From Saccharicrinis sp963677345 (GTDB lineage Bacteria > Bacteroidota > Bacteroidia > Bacteroidales > Marinilabiliaceae), in NCBI GenBank assembly GCA_963677345.2, contig CAXXLC010000032.1, positions 1 through 64,000 on the forward strand: 64,000 nucleotides of DNA, given 5' to 3'. The notes beneath the pieces are model-generated. The model searched no databases, had not been told where the DNA came from, and was given only the letters and a program-made list of their open reading frames with translations. Below, one piece after another: positions 53,212 through 63,352 of the stretch. Both the position numbers and the translations under genes were made by a program. Position 1 is the first letter of the stretch, and each line of letters opens with the position of its first letter.

Positions 53212-54816
53212 ATGCACAGATTACTGCTATCTATATTCGTATTTTTTAATTTCTATAATTCATATTCACAGTTAGATGATTTACTTAATGAGTTAGATGC
53301 TACTATTCAGAAAGAATGGTATTACGTTCAGATGAAGGAACAAAGATTAGATTCTTTAAAAAAACAGTTGGCTCTTAACAACACCCGGGGTAAAGAATGG
53401 CAGCGTTATAACTTATGTAATGAAATTGCCGGGGAGTATACTGTGTATGTTTTTGATTCTGCCATGTTTTATTACCGGCAGGCCATTGATATTGCCTACA
53501 AAATCAATCATAAAAAAGCACTTGCCGGTACATTATCTGATTATGGGCATTTATTAGTTTCTGTTGGCTATTATAAGGAAGCTATTGACACTTTAAACAA
53601 TGTGATAATTTCTGATTTATCTCCTGAACACCTGCAGGATTATTATAGTTTTGTGGTTAGAGCTTATTATGATTTAGCCGATTATATAAAGGATGATTAT
53701 TATTCTTTGAAATATAGGAGTATTGCTGACTTTTATGTTGATTCTGTCTGTAAATATCGAATAGAAGGAACAATTAGGCCGGTAATGACAAAAGCTTTAC
53801 GTTTTTTAGTTCATTGGCAACCTGATTCTTCTGCGCATTATTATAAGTGTGCTTACGACAGCTTGTCTCCAAATCTTCATCAACAGGCTATGATTCATTC
53901 TTGTCTTGGATTTATTGATATTGAAAGGGGGAAAACAGAGGAGGGGATGAAACATTTAATTTACTCAGCTATAGCTGATATTAAAACCGTTACAAAAGAA
54001 GCAACTTCATTACGCACCTTGTCAAAGTATTTATATGAATATGGAGATGTTCAACGTGCCTATAAATATATTTTATTGGCAAAGCGTGATGCTGATATTT
54101 TTGGTTCAAAGCAGCGTATATTGGAAGTCTCTGAGATCTTTCCTGCTATTGAAGGTGCAAAATTAATATTGGAGGAGAAAAAAAAGGAAGCTGCAGTGCA
54201 TTTTGTTTGGGTGGTTTCTTTTATTATTGTTGTTGTGCTTATGTTTTTACTTGTTGCTTATCGGCAGTTGTTTAACTTACGAAAAATATGGATTTCTATT
54301 ACTAAAAGTAATACAGAATTAAAAGTTTTAAACGGACAGTTGAAGGAAGCTAACACTATTAAAGAAAAGTATATTGCCCATTTTTTTAATACAAGTTCTG
54401 AATATATCAATAAGCTTGAGCGTATTTCTAAATCATTAAACAGATTAATGGTGGCTAATAACCCTCAGAAGTTAAAATCAGTATTAAAAGAAATCAACCC
54501 TAAAAAAGAACGGGTTACTTTATTCCATAATTTTGATGAGGTTTTTTTATCCTTATTCCCTGATTTTATAAAAGAGATTGATAGTATTGTACTTCCAGAG
54601 AATAAGTACGTATTAAAAACAGGTCAGTTATTAAATACCGAGTTGAGAATATTAGCACTTATAAGGTTAGGTATTAGAGATAATGAAACGATTGCTATAG
54701 TGCTGGGGGTATCTATTAACACCATTTATACCTATAAAACAAAGGCAAAGAATAAATCCTTATTATCTAATGAGGAATATTTTGAAAGATTAAGTAGCAT
54801 TAAAACAGTGCTTTAG
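53212..54816 (+). CDS. Membrane-anchored TPR transcriptional regulator (DUF6377-like)
   Basis: 534 residues. Signal peptide (LLLSIFVFFNFYNSYSQ), TPR-like helices in the exported part (about 60-310; YRQAIDIAYKINHKKALAGTLSDYG, GYYKEAIDTLNNV), a membrane helix (about 326-346, FVWVVSFIIVVVLMFLLVAY), a coiled coil (about 355-385) and a cytoplasmic C-terminal domain ending in an HTH-like segment, TELRILALIRLGIRDNETIA followed by VSINTIYTYKTKAKNK. Such one-component regulators with an outside sensor are common in Bacteroidota. Target genes are unknown. No nearby susCD pair points to a substrate. Confidence 0.82.
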   Translation: MHRLLLSIFVFFNFYNSYSQLDDLLNELDATIQKEWYYVQMKEQRLDSLKKQLALNNTRGKEWQRYNLCNEIAGEYTVYVFDSAMFYYRQAIDIAYKINHKKALAGTLSDYGHLLVSVGYYKEAIDTLNNVIISDLSPEHLQDYYSFVVRAYYDLADYIKDDYYSLKYRSIADFYVDSVCKYRIEGTIRPVMTKALRFLVHWQPDSSAHYYKCAYDSLSPNLHQQAMIHSCLGFIDIERGKTEEGMKHLIYSAIADIKTVTKEATSLRTLSKYLYEYGDVQRAYKYILLAKRDADIFGSKQRILEVSEIFPAIEGAKLILEEKKKEAAVHFVWVVSFIIVVVLMFLLVAYRQLFNLRKIWISITKSNTELKVLNGQLKEANTIKEKYIAHFFNTSSEYINKLERISKSLNRLMVANNPQKLKSVLKEINPKKERVTLFHNFDEVFLSLFPDFIKEIDSIVLPENKYVLKTGQLLNTELRILALIRLGIRDNETIAIVLGVSINTIYTYKTKAKNKSLLSNEEYFERLSSIKTVL

Positions 54817-54948
54817 TTTATTTGTAATAAGTTTTGTGCAGCTAAGATGCTGTATGAAGTTTATTGTGATAAAACGCTCACAGGCTATGAATTCCTGAGA
54901 AATATTTACAAATTTTCACATTTAATTACATTTTTATAAAAAAATAAA

Positions 54949-54956
54949 TATATTTG
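54949..54956 (+). promoter_or_regulatory. Candidate -7 box TATATTTG before the small membrane peptide gene
   Basis: Fits TAnnTTTG, 35 bp before the ATG at 54991. It supports the reality of that short gene. Confidence 0.5.
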
Positions 54957-54990
54957 TAACATAAGTCTCAATAATTTAAATTGTTTTAAT

Positions 54991-55092
54991 ATGGGAATAA
55001 TTGGTATTGCTGCATTGCTAATTGGAATTTTCATTGTTAGAAAAGAACGAATTAAATTGGTGAATAAATTGCATCAAATTCAAGACCATTAA
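54991..55092 (+). CDS. Small single-helix membrane peptide (33 residues)
   Basis: ATG to TAA encodes GIIGIAALLIGIFIVRKER as one membrane helix with a positive stop-transfer end, then IKLVNKLHQIQDH. It has its own -7 box and a perfect terminator 50 bp downstream, so it looks like an independent transcription unit. Family and function unknown. Confidence 0.6.
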   Translation: MGIIGIAALLIGIFIVRKERIKLVNKLHQIQDH

Positions 55093-55142
55093 GCCCGATT
55101 TTATATTACGTATTAGTGATGTAGGAGAGTGGGATGTTAGTA

Positions 55143-55183
55143 AAAAGAAAGGTTGGCAAATATTTGCCAACCTTTCTTTTTTA
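55143..55183. terminator. Strong bidirectional terminator
   Basis: AAAAGAAAGGTTGGCAAA (55143-55160), loop TA, TTTGCCAACCTTTCTTTT (55163-55180) is a perfect 18-bp stem with T-runs on both strands. It separates the small peptide gene from the convergent efflux operon. Confidence 0.93.
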
Positions 55184-55208
55184 TTTTAGCCCTAACTTAC
55201 TTATTATC

Positions 55209-56504
55209 TTAATATTCATCAACGATTCCGCCAGTAATTCTCGTTAAATCAGTTTGAGACTCTATCACATTATACATGGCGTTTAGTTTTTGAATAGCAG
55301 CATTTAAATAATTGATTTGAATATCTCTAAAATCAAAGGAATCAATAGCTCCGGTTTTCAACTTATCTTCAGCCATATCCATATTTAATTTAGCTGCTTC
55401 CTCCTGTTCGTTAGCCAGCAGCACCAGTTCTTTTTGAACTTCGTAGGTGCTAAATATCTGCATCAGCTGGTTTTGAAGACTATGTTCCATCTGTTCTGTT
55501 TCAACCATACCTGATTCTTCTTCTATTTTTGCAATCTGAATACTCCTCTTTCTTTGCCCGCCATTAAAAATGGTGTATGATAAATTCAGGCCAACAGTAA
55601 CATCAGAATAAGTAGACTTGCTATCTGTTGTATTATCTGAGTAATACATATTCCTATTGGTGTTAGAGATTCCTCCACTCATACTTAAAGTTGGAAAATA
55701 GTCGCTTTTAGCTAGTGATGATTCTTTTGCTAATAAACTCTGATTAATGTATTGATTTTTTAGAGTTGTATTATTAGACAAAAGTTTGTTGTTTAAGTCT
55801 GCTAATGTATAATCAGGTAAGTCACTTTTAATTTCCGATGTAAGATTCCACATAGTATTATCTTTGATACCCAGAACATAATTTAATGTTCTGATACTGT
55901 TTTCAAAAGTAACCTTTTGCTCAAGATAAGTAGATTTGTCTTCTAACCAGGATGTTTTAGCTAACAGGCTTTCGTATGTTGTTGTTACACCTATTTCTTT
56001 TCCGTTTAATTCCCTGTTATATCTATCTTCAGATAAACTCATAAGTTTATCATACACATTAACAAGTTCCTGCTGTACTAAACAATTGTTATACGCGGAT
56101 ATTATATCCTGTATTGTATTTTCAACAAGAATAGCAGTATTTCCTTTAGAAAGATTTTCAAGTTCTTCATATCTCCTTTTGGTGATACGTGCGCTGAATC
56201 CATCAAAAAGTACCCAGCTTAAACCCAGTTCTGGCGAGATAATCTCTGTTCTGTAATTTTCAGAGTCATTATTGTTATAGTCTTCAGATAACGAAGCACT
56301 AAAACTAACAGTAGGTAAGGCTCCTGTATTACCCCAGTTGTTATTTATAGAAGCTATCTTTTCATTATTACGAATTACTTTTATGTCATAATTGTTTTGC
56401 AAACCAAGTTCAATAGCTTGCGATAAGGACAAGGTGTTTTGAGACTGCATACTCATTGTTAGTATGCAGAACAAAACAGTTAATATTTGAATTTTATATT
56501 TCAT
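55209..56504 (-). CDS. TolC-family outer-membrane efflux channel
   Basis: 431 residues with a signal peptide (ILTVLFCILTMSMQSQ). Two repeated alpha-hairpin/beta units of the OEP family are visible: LSLSQAIELGLQNNYDIKV and LGLSWVLFDGFSARITKRRYEE in the first, and TVGLNLSYTIFNGGQRKRSIQIA and AEDKLKTGAIDSFDFRDIQINYL in the second. Third gene of the efflux operon, 29 bp after the pump gene. Confidence 0.93.
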   Translation of the reverse strand: MKYKIQILTVLFCILTMSMQSQNTLSLSQAIELGLQNNYDIKVIRNNEKIASINNNWGNTGALPTVSFSASLSEDYNNNDSENYRTEIISPELGLSWVLFDGFSARITKRRYEELENLSKGNTAILVENTIQDIISAYNNCLVQQELVNVYDKLMSLSEDRYNRELNGKEIGVTTTYESLLAKTSWLEDKSTYLEQKVTFENSIRTLNYVLGIKDNTMWNLTSEIKSDLPDYTLADLNNKLLSNNTTLKNQYINQSLLAKESSLAKSDYFPTLSMSGGISNTNRNMYYSDNTTDSKSTYSDVTVGLNLSYTIFNGGQRKRSIQIAKIEEESGMVETEQMEHSLQNQLMQIFSTYEVQKELVLLANEQEEAAKLNMDMAEDKLKTGAIDSFDFRDIQINYLNAAIQKLNAMYNVIESQTDLTRITGGIVDEY

Positions 56505-56533
56505 TATTACCTTAATTTTTTATCGACTATGGT

Positions 56534-59500
56534 TTAGTCTGTAAGCAATGTATCATCAATTTTCTTTGCCATATTCATTTCCAGTGTTTTCTCAATGTTT
56601 GCATTGATCACTGCAGTTTCCAAAGATTCTGGAGTAAACTCTTCTTTCGAAGTTATTTTCTTAATCAATACCATATTTTTATTGTTTAATACAATTAGTA
56701 CAGGTAGTATAATAAGAATAAATACAGTTCCAAACATAATTCCATATGCCAATGCTATAGCCATTGGTATAAGCATTCTTGCATCAGGACTATTTTCTAA
56801 TATTAATGGCATCAATCCACCTGTTGTAGTTACAGTAGTAAGGAATATAGCTCTAAAACGCGATAGACCAGCATCTTTTACTGCAGGTATTAATGTCATA
56901 CCATTTTCCAGATTCATGTTAAACTTGGATACAAATACAATCGCATCGTTTATTACTACACCTGATAAAGCTACCATACCCCAAAGACTCATCATTGATA
57001 TTGGCTGGCCATGAAAAGCGTGTCCCCATATAGCACCTATTATTCCAAGAGGTATCATTAATATGATTAGCAATCCCTGACGGAAAGACTTGAAATAGAT
57101 CATGATAATAAGAACAATAATTAAGAATGCTAATCCAAAATACATTGCCATACTTCCTGCCTGTTCATTACTGTCTTTTTGTTGTCCTTGCTGCATTACA
57201 GTAATGTCTGGGTATTTCTTGGTTAATTCACTTAAAATATTTGTATTGATAAACTCTAAAAGATCGGGAACAGATTGCGTTTGATCTTTTTGATAAGCAT
57301 CAACTCTGACTTCTCTGCGGCCATTAAAATGGTTAATAGAGCTTAAGCTTCTGGCCGTACTTATGTCAGCAATGGTTCCAAGCGGGAAATCGCCTTTAGA
57401 AGTATGAATCAACATATTTTCCAGTTGACCAACGGTTTGACGATTGTCTCTTGAATATCTTACATATACCCATATTTCATCTTTACCTTCCTGAATTCTT
57501 TGAGCCAGGGCTCCATAAAAACCCTGACGTACTTCAGTCATTAAGCTTTGCAAGGTTAAACCGAGAGCGTACGCTTCAGGTTTTAGTGTTAATCTTAATT
57601 CCTGACTACCAAGTTGGCTGTTATCTGTAATGTTATATAATGCTGGCAGTTGAGCAAGTTGTATTTCTAATTCTTCCTTAGCTTTATCAAGGTCATCAGC
57701 ATCATAGCCTAATAAACTGATTGAAACGGGAGCTCCAAATCTATTTGAGGCACCAACTGCAAATTTGTATGCTTCAGGTATTTTTCCAACTTCTTCGGCA
57801 ATTGCTTTTTTAATGGTTTCATCAGAAACCATTGTTTTTTCTAAAGAATTCAGGAATACACGAATCAAACCGGCATTAGTACCTCTTTCTGTACCCGAAA
57901 AAGAACTACCCATTGATATACTCATGGCAGAAATATAAGACATGGTGTCGCCCTGTTCTTTCATTAAATCATTATTGGCTTTCCATGCTTTTTCCTCAAT
58001 GTCAAATAATATTTGTTTGGTGATTTGTTCATTAACTCCAGGTTTTAAAGCTAAGTCTATAGAAAACATATCAGAAGGAGAAGCTGGGAAAAAGGTAAAT
58101 CCAATCACACCTCCGCCAATTAACCCAATGGTAATAATAAATAACCCAGAGATTGATGCCACGGCAATTCCCCTGTGCGACAATACCCAATCTAAAAATG
58201 GGGCATATAACTTATTCTTAAAAGCATCTAATTTATTATCAATGTAAATACGAAGTTTTCCATATAAAGAAGTTTCTCTGTTTGGTTTAAGTACTTTAGG
58301 ATTTGCAAGGTGACCTGGTAGAACAAACATTCCTTCTAAAAGAGATATTGCCAGGCAAACCACTACGACAAAGGCCATTTCGTACATCATTTCCATCTGA
58401 CCTTCGATAACGAAAAGAGGACTGAATGCCACCATTGTTGTGGCCACCGATGTAAATACTGCAGGAAGAACCTCCAGGGTTCCTTCAATTGCAGCTCGCC
58501 GGGGAGACTTGCCCATTTCAAAATGGGTAAATATGTTTTCACCAATTACAACTCCATCATCAACCAGAATACCAACAATTAATATCATACCAAAAAGGCT
58601 GATCAGGTTCATTGTTAAGCCAAACATATTACCAATAATAAACATTCCTAAAAAAGAAGCAGGAATACCCCAGGCAACCCATAAACTTAGTCGTATGTTT
58701 AAAAGTAAGGATAATAAAAGAACAACTAAAAATACCCCTTGAATACCATTTTCAATTAAAATGCTTAATTGTCCATCAATGATATCTAAAAAGTCCATTC
58801 GCACAGTAATATGGAAATCATCATGCGTTTTGTTGAATTCTTTAATGTATTCTTTTACAATATTTGATATGTCTTCTAAGTCTTCAGTGTTTAATTTTTG
58901 TACTAATAAGGTAACACTTGGTTTTTTATTGACATAACCATTACTTGGATCCTCAGGTACTTGTAAGTTAACAGATGCAACATCTCCAATGGTTATTGGT
59001 TGTCCGTTTTCGTTAGACTTTATAACAATTTTTTCAATATCTTTAAGTTTAACCGATTTTTGGCGGCTAATAATCTTTATCTGTTCTCTGGGGTTTCGTA
59101 TTGTACCTCCTGATGCATCCAGGTTGTTTTGGGCTATTGCAGTTTGAACATCGCTAAGCGTTAAATTATATCTGCGTAATTGTGTTTCATTTAACTCAAC
59201 AGCCAGTTCAAGGTTACTAGGAACACCATATATATTAATTTGTGATATTTTTCCAGTAGCTAAAAGGTCATCTTCAACCTTGTTTGCCATTTTATTTAAA
59301 TCCAGTACATTATCTGATTCGGCAGACAGTGACATGAACATCGCCATATCACGCGCCCTGCCTTTTGATACAACAGGTCGCTCTGCATTTGATGGGAAAT
59401 TTGATATCCCGTCTACAGCATTCTTTACATCAGAAAGCAGTTCGTCCATATCGTAACCGTTTAATGCAGTAATGGTAATAGACGCGGAACCTTCGCTTGA

Positions 59501-59752
59501 AGTAGAAGAAAATTCTTTTATACCGGAAATTCCTCGCAAGCTGTTTTCAACCAAAGAGGTAATTCCTTCATCCATTTCTTTAGGAGTTGCTCCCGGGTAT
59601 GAAACAGAGACAGAGATTGTTTTGGATTCCACTAAAGGAAAGGTGGCCTTTTTCATATGAGTCATGGAGATGTAGCCAATCAGTCCCAGTATGACTATGA
59701 CCATTTTCCCATAAAAAGGATATTTTACAAATTGTGATAAAATATTTTTCAT
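56534..59752 (-). CDS. RND-family efflux pump (AcrB/MdtBC-like)
   Basis: 1072 residues with two sets of six helices and two large periplasmic loops. It has the family N-terminus YISMTHMKKATFPLVESKTI followed by SVSVSYPGATPKEM, the proton-relay Asp pair in GILVDDGVVIGENIF, and the second-half counterpart ALSGVVINDAIVFVSKFN. It exports drugs or other small molecules using the proton gradient, with the fusion protein and TolC-like channel on either side. Heavy-metal RND motifs are not evident. Complete and unbroken. Confidence 0.94.
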   Translation of the reverse strand: MKNILSQFVKYPFYGKMVIVILGLIGYISMTHMKKATFPLVESKTISVSVSYPGATPKEMDEGITSLVENSLRGISGIKEFSSTSSEGSASITITALNGYDMDELLSDVKNAVDGISNFPSNAERPVVSKGRARDMAMFMSLSAESDNVLDLNKMANKVEDDLLATGKISQINIYGVPSNLELAVELNETQLRRYNLTLSDVQTAIAQNNLDASGGTIRNPREQIKIISRQKSVKLKDIEKIVIKSNENGQPITIGDVASVNLQVPEDPSNGYVNKKPSVTLLVQKLNTEDLEDISNIVKEYIKEFNKTHDDFHITVRMDFLDIIDGQLSILIENGIQGVFLVVLLLSLLLNIRLSLWVAWGIPASFLGMFIIGNMFGLTMNLISLFGMILIVGILVDDGVVIGENIFTHFEMGKSPRRAAIEGTLEVLPAVFTSVATTMVAFSPLFVIEGQMEMMYEMAFVVVVCLAISLLEGMFVLPGHLANPKVLKPNRETSLYGKLRIYIDNKLDAFKNKLYAPFLDWVLSHRGIAVASISGLFIITIGLIGGGVIGFTFFPASPSDMFSIDLALKPGVNEQITKQILFDIEEKAWKANNDLMKEQGDTMSYISAMSISMGSSFSGTERGTNAGLIRVFLNSLEKTMVSDETIKKAIAEEVGKIPEAYKFAVGASNRFGAPVSISLLGYDADDLDKAKEELEIQLAQLPALYNITDNSQLGSQELRLTLKPEAYALGLTLQSLMTEVRQGFYGALAQRIQEGKDEIWVYVRYSRDNRQTVGQLENMLIHTSKGDFPLGTIADISTARSLSSINHFNGRREVRVDAYQKDQTQSVPDLLEFINTNILSELTKKYPDITVMQQGQQKDSNEQAGSMAMYFGLAFLIIVLIIMIYFKSFRQGLLIILMIPLGIIGAIWGHAFHGQPISMMSLWGMVALSGVVINDAIVFVSKFNMNLENGMTLIPAVKDAGLSRFRAIFLTTVTTTGGLMPLILENSPDARMLIPMAIALAYGIMFGTVFILIILPVLIVLNNKNMVLIKKITSKEEFTPESLETAVINANIEKTLEMNMAKKIDDTLLTD

Positions 59753-59850
59753 GCGTTTATAATTTGTTTTTCAATTGCCAGACGTCACTCGCCAAATTCA
59801 ATCATTTCCCTGAGTGAGAAAGTTCCTCCATGGCTCGTTTCTGTTTAAAT

Positions 59851-60966
59851 TTAGTTTCTTGGTATGTACTTAACATTAGAACTAATCGAGGCAAGAGATT
59901 CGGTAACAATGGTAGTGTTTTCTTCTACTCCGGTTATAATATAAGAATCATTTAAAGAACGAATAATATTAACCGGGATTTTAATTAGCTTACCATCTTC
60001 TAGTTTATATACAAATGAACCGTTTATGATAGCTTCGCGAGGAATTTCAAAACCAGATATGTTTTGTCCCTGGAACACTACATCTACATATTCTCCTTCT
60101 AATAAATTCATGTTAGGAGTAGGATATAAAGTCAGGTAAACATTTACCGATTGAGTTTCTTCATCAACATACCCGGCTAATCTTGAAACTTTAATCTCTG
60201 TTGTTTCATTATATTTATTGGTTAAAGTAGCTTTGTCGCCTGGTTTAATCCATTTTAAATCATTGGTAAATACAGGTACAGCTACTTCTAATTTATCGGA
60301 TCGAATTAAGGTTGCTAAATTAGAACCTGTTGTTGCTGCTGATCCAATTTCTTTACTTACAGATTTTAATGTTCCGTTAAAAGGAGCAGTTATCGTATAT
60401 TTTGATAGTTCAATTTCCTGATTCTGTAAATTATAATAATCTGTTAATACGTTATTTGCTGATAAAAAAACTTTTTCCTGGTTAGAGTTTATAACAGGTA
60501 ATTCGGGTAACGATTTTTCAGGATCAATAGCCACAAAAAAGTTGTTCCATTTTTTATATTCATCAGGGAAATCAACTTTAATATCCGGAAGAATCTGAGC
60601 TAAAGTCTGTAGAAAACTACTGATGCTTGCTTTGTGTGTTGCAAGTACATCTTGTTTGTAAATGTTTACAATGACATCGTTCTTTTTAAATGATTCACCA
60701 TCTTTAAAAAGAATGTCGCCTTGCATGATGCGCCCTGAGACTTCTGCAGTTAAGTCTACGGTATTAAAAGCTGAAACCCGTCCACGATATTTCATGTTTG
60801 TTTCTATGTCAGTATATTTAATCTGAGCCGCCTTTACATTCATGGTATTCTGCTTTTGCTCATCTTTTCGTGGGTCAGGTTTTGAATTAATCAAGTAACT
60901 TGAAAGAGCTATTGCACCAATAATAATAGCAAGACCTATTATACTGCTAAATATTTTCTTTTTCAT
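59851..60966 (-). CDS. RND efflux periplasmic membrane-fusion protein
   Basis: 371 residues. An N-terminal membrane anchor (IFSSIIGLAIIIGAIALSSYL) is followed by the lipoyl-like and hairpin region (MKYRGRVSAFNTVDLTAEVSGRI, ... ITAPFNGTLKSVSKEIGSAATTG) and beta-barrel (LEVAVPVFTNDLKWIKPGDKATLT). Links the pump to the outer-membrane channel. First gene of the operon, 98 bp before the pump gene. Confidence 0.93.
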   Translation of the reverse strand: MKKKIFSSIIGLAIIIGAIALSSYLINSKPDPRKDEQKQNTMNVKAAQIKYTDIETNMKYRGRVSAFNTVDLTAEVSGRIMQGDILFKDGESFKKNDVIVNIYKQDVLATHKASISSFLQTLAQILPDIKVDFPDEYKKWNNFFVAIDPEKSLPELPVINSNQEKVFLSANNVLTDYYNLQNQEIELSKYTITAPFNGTLKSVSKEIGSAATTGSNLATLIRSDKLEVAVPVFTNDLKWIKPGDKATLTNKYNETTEIKVSRLAGYVDEETQSVNVYLTLYPTPNMNLLEGEYVDVVFQGQNISGFEIPREAIINGSFVYKLEDGKLIKIPVNIIRSLNDSYIITGVEENTTIVTESLASISSNVKYIPRN

Positions 60967-61046
60967 ATGTCTTTAATTTTCTTTTAATTGTCATCTGTAA
61001 CTCATAAATTCATTGAATTATCCTCTTATGTTAGAATTCGAATAAT

Positions 61047-61054
61047 CAAATTTA
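61047..61054 (-). promoter_or_regulatory. Candidate -7 box TAAATTTG for the efflux operon
   Basis: Fits TAnnTTTG on the minus strand, 81 bp before the fusion-protein start. The -33 match is weak. Confidence 0.4.
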
Positions 61055-61303
61055 CCTATTTGTTTCATCTGTTTTTTTGTTTTAAGTATAATCAAACTTG
61101 CTTAATTTGCTTTTAAAGTTCGTTTTACACTGTTTATTTAATTAATATTCTTGTATTCATTTTAATTGAAGGTAAAAGTATATTTCAAATGAGTAATAAT
61201 TAAAATAATATGAACAAACGTACAGTTTTTATTTACAAAAATCCAGATTCAGGGATTTAGCGAAAAACCAATGTCTTGTTTATGGAATCAATATGTTTGA
61301 AGT

Positions 61304-61316
61304 AGTACGTGGTACT
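61304..61316. promoter_or_regulatory. Possible operator AGTAC-GTG-GTACT
   Basis: A 5-bp inverted repeat with a 3-base centre, 38 bp before a candidate -7 box. It lies in the 454-bp divergent region between the efflux operon and the LytS/LytTR pair, otherwise empty of ORFs. Confidence 0.3.
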
Positions 61317-61353
61317 TTTGTATAAAAATTTTATTTATTGTTAAAAGGTTAAA

Positions 61354-61361
61354 TATTTTTG
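61354..61361 (+). promoter_or_regulatory. Candidate -7 box TATTTTTG for the LytS-like kinase operon
   Basis: Fits TAnnTTTG. The transcript would start near 61368, 50-105 bp before the possible start codons. Confidence 0.45.
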
Positions 61362-61420
61362 TGAGTGTAATTAAATGACTGGTATTAGCAATAATAATTA
61401 AATACAGAAGTATTGTTTTA

Positions 61421-62470
61421 TTGACGCCTGATGTTTTATATAATAACTCTCTTGTAGTGAAATTTGTTTTTTTGAAAAAATACTGGACGCAGATAATTGT
61501 ATGGACGGCTTTATTTGCTATTTATTTTAATATGATTTATTATTTCTCAAATGCATTAAGAGCATTAACGATTACGAGTTATAATATAATTTTTTTGATA
61601 TTAATTTTTAATATGGTGGTATATTATTACTTTCCAAAATTCTATCACCAAAAAACAAAATACTTTCTTTATTCCTTTGGGTTTATATTTGTTGTTACCT
61701 CTTTTGTTGTTTTAGGCGAATATTTAACTTTTCATCTTTTTCATGAAGAAGGGAAAGAAATACCTCCAATTATGTTTTTGTATATGAGGTTGTTGATGCA
61801 GTTTAGTCTGGCATTTTTTGCAGCTACTTCGGTTAGTTTGATGGAGCAAACAACGCAACTTAAAGCAAATGAAAAGCTCCTTAATGAGGAGAAGTTAAAA
61901 ACTGAATTGAAACTTCTCAAAGCACAAATTAATCCACACTTTATTTTTAATGCCTTAAATAATATTTACTCCCTAACTTATATGCAAAAGCAAAATGCTC
62001 CCGAGAGTGTATTAAAACTTTCTGAAATGTTAAGGTATGTTTTTTACGATTGTAACAAAGATAAAGTGTTACTTTTTCAGGAGATTAAGTATATAGAGAA
62101 CTTTATCACGTTTCAGCAAATGAAATCAGAACACATTCAAAATATAAAATTCCATATTGGATCAAATCTTGACACAATAGAAGTAGCTCCCATGCTTTTT
62201 GTTCCGTTTATTGAAAATGCATTTAAGTATAGTAAAATTGAAGAGATTGAGGATGCCTACGTTTATATTGTTATTAAAAAGATGGATAGTGATTTAGTTT
62301 TTATGATCGATAATACTATTCCTAAAAGTGGGAAAAGTATGCCAGGTAGTGGATTAGGTATTAAAAATGTCAGACATAGACTGGATATTATTTATCAGGA
62401 TAAATATCATCTTAGTATTAATGATAATGAGGATGATATATTTAATGTTGAATTGTATCTCGAAGTGTAA
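61421..62470 (+). CDS. LytS/YehU-type sensor histidine kinase (His_kinase domain)
   Basis: Membrane sensor with four N-terminal helices (about 20-150) and the short His_kinase domain, whose phospho-histidine is H173 in INPHFIFNALNNIYSL. The N-box is VPFIENAFKYSKI and the G-box SGLGIKNVRHRLDIIY. No ATG lies near the 5' end in frame. TTG at 61421 gives 349 residues, and TTG at 61472 (LKKYWTQIIVWTALF) gives a more typical start, so the true N-terminus is uncertain. It is followed 20 bp later by its LytTR partner. Confidence 0.9.
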   Translation: MTPDVLYNNSLVVKFVFLKKYWTQIIVWTALFAIYFNMIYYFSNALRALTITSYNIIFLILIFNMVVYYYFPKFYHQKTKYFLYSFGFIFVVTSFVVLGEYLTFHLFHEEGKEIPPIMFLYMRLLMQFSLAFFAATSVSLMEQTTQLKANEKLLNEEKLKTELKLLKAQINPHFIFNALNNIYSLTYMQKQNAPESVLKLSEMLRYVFYDCNKDKVLLFQEIKYIENFITFQQMKSEHIQNIKFHIGSNLDTIEVAPMLFVPFIENAFKYSKIEEIEDAYVYIVIKKMDSDLVFMIDNTIPKSGKSMPGSGLGIKNVRHRLDIIYQDKYHLSINDNEDDIFNVELYLEV

Positions 62471-62490
62471 ATTGAGGAGAGGGTAACAAG

Positions 62491-63216
62491 ATGATGAAAA
62501 TAAGATGTATAGTAATCGATGATGAGCGGCTGGCTCGTGAGTATATTATTAATTATATCGCCAAAATTCCTCAGTTGGAGTTGGTAGGTGATTTTAACTC
62601 TCCGTTAAAAGCCATGAATCTGATCAAAGAAAGAAAAGTGGACTTAATGTTTCTGGATATTCAAATGCCCGATATTACAGGTATTAACTTTATGAAGAGC
62701 CTGGAGCATAAACCTGAAGTGATATTTACAACGGCCTACCAGGAATATGCCATTGAAGGTTTTAATATTAATGCTACCGATTATCTTTTAAAGCCTTTTT
62801 CTTTTGAACGTTTTTTTCAGGCTGTTAATAAGGTTATAGATAAATTTGAATTAAAGTCGGATAATAAAAATGCGGCTGCAGATATTACCCGAAATGAAAC
62901 TAAAATAGCAGATGGTTATTTAACAGTAAGAGCAGATCGTAAGTTGTATAAAATTAACTTTGATCATATTTTATATATAGAAGGACAACGTGCTTATGTT
63001 ACGTTTCATACTGAAAATAAGAAAATAACTGCCTTGGCATCTTTAAAGGAACTGGAAGATGCGTTGCCTAAAGATGATTTTATACGAGTTCATAAATCCT
63101 ATATTGTCTCTGTCAGGGAGATTTTGTCACTGGAAGGTAATATACTTGAAGTACACAAGACAAAACTGCCGGTAGGTAAAAACTATAAAGATGCTGTACT
63201 GAAAATATTTGGATAG
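62491..63216 (+). CDS. LytTR-family response regulator
   Basis: 241 residues. Receiver domain (about 4-120) with D56 in DLMFLDIQMPDITG and the KPFSFERFFQA end. The LytTR DNA-binding domain (about 145-241) shows DHILYIEGQRAYVTFHTENK and DFIRVHKSYIVSVREI. The adjacent kinase should phosphorylate it. Starts at 62491 or the next codon. Targets could include the efflux operon or the pectinesterase gene next door, but this is a guess. Confidence 0.94.
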   Translation: MMKIRCIVIDDERLAREYIINYIAKIPQLELVGDFNSPLKAMNLIKERKVDLMFLDIQMPDITGINFMKSLEHKPEVIFTTAYQEYAIEGFNINATDYLLKPFSFERFFQAVNKVIDKFELKSDNKNAAADITRNETKIADGYLTVRADRKLYKINFDHILYIEGQRAYVTFHTENKKITALASLKELEDALPKDDFIRVHKSYIVSVREILSLEGNILEVHKTKLPVGKNYKDAVLKIFG

Positions 63217-63352
63217 AGTCGCTTTCAGACATCCTGGAAGGGGAGCGTTTTATAGTTGGCAATATTGTTTTTGTAAATAATTTGGATTATTTATCGAAAT
63301 AAACTACAATAGCATATTTTAATTCTCTTAACAATTACAACCTGTTTTAAAA

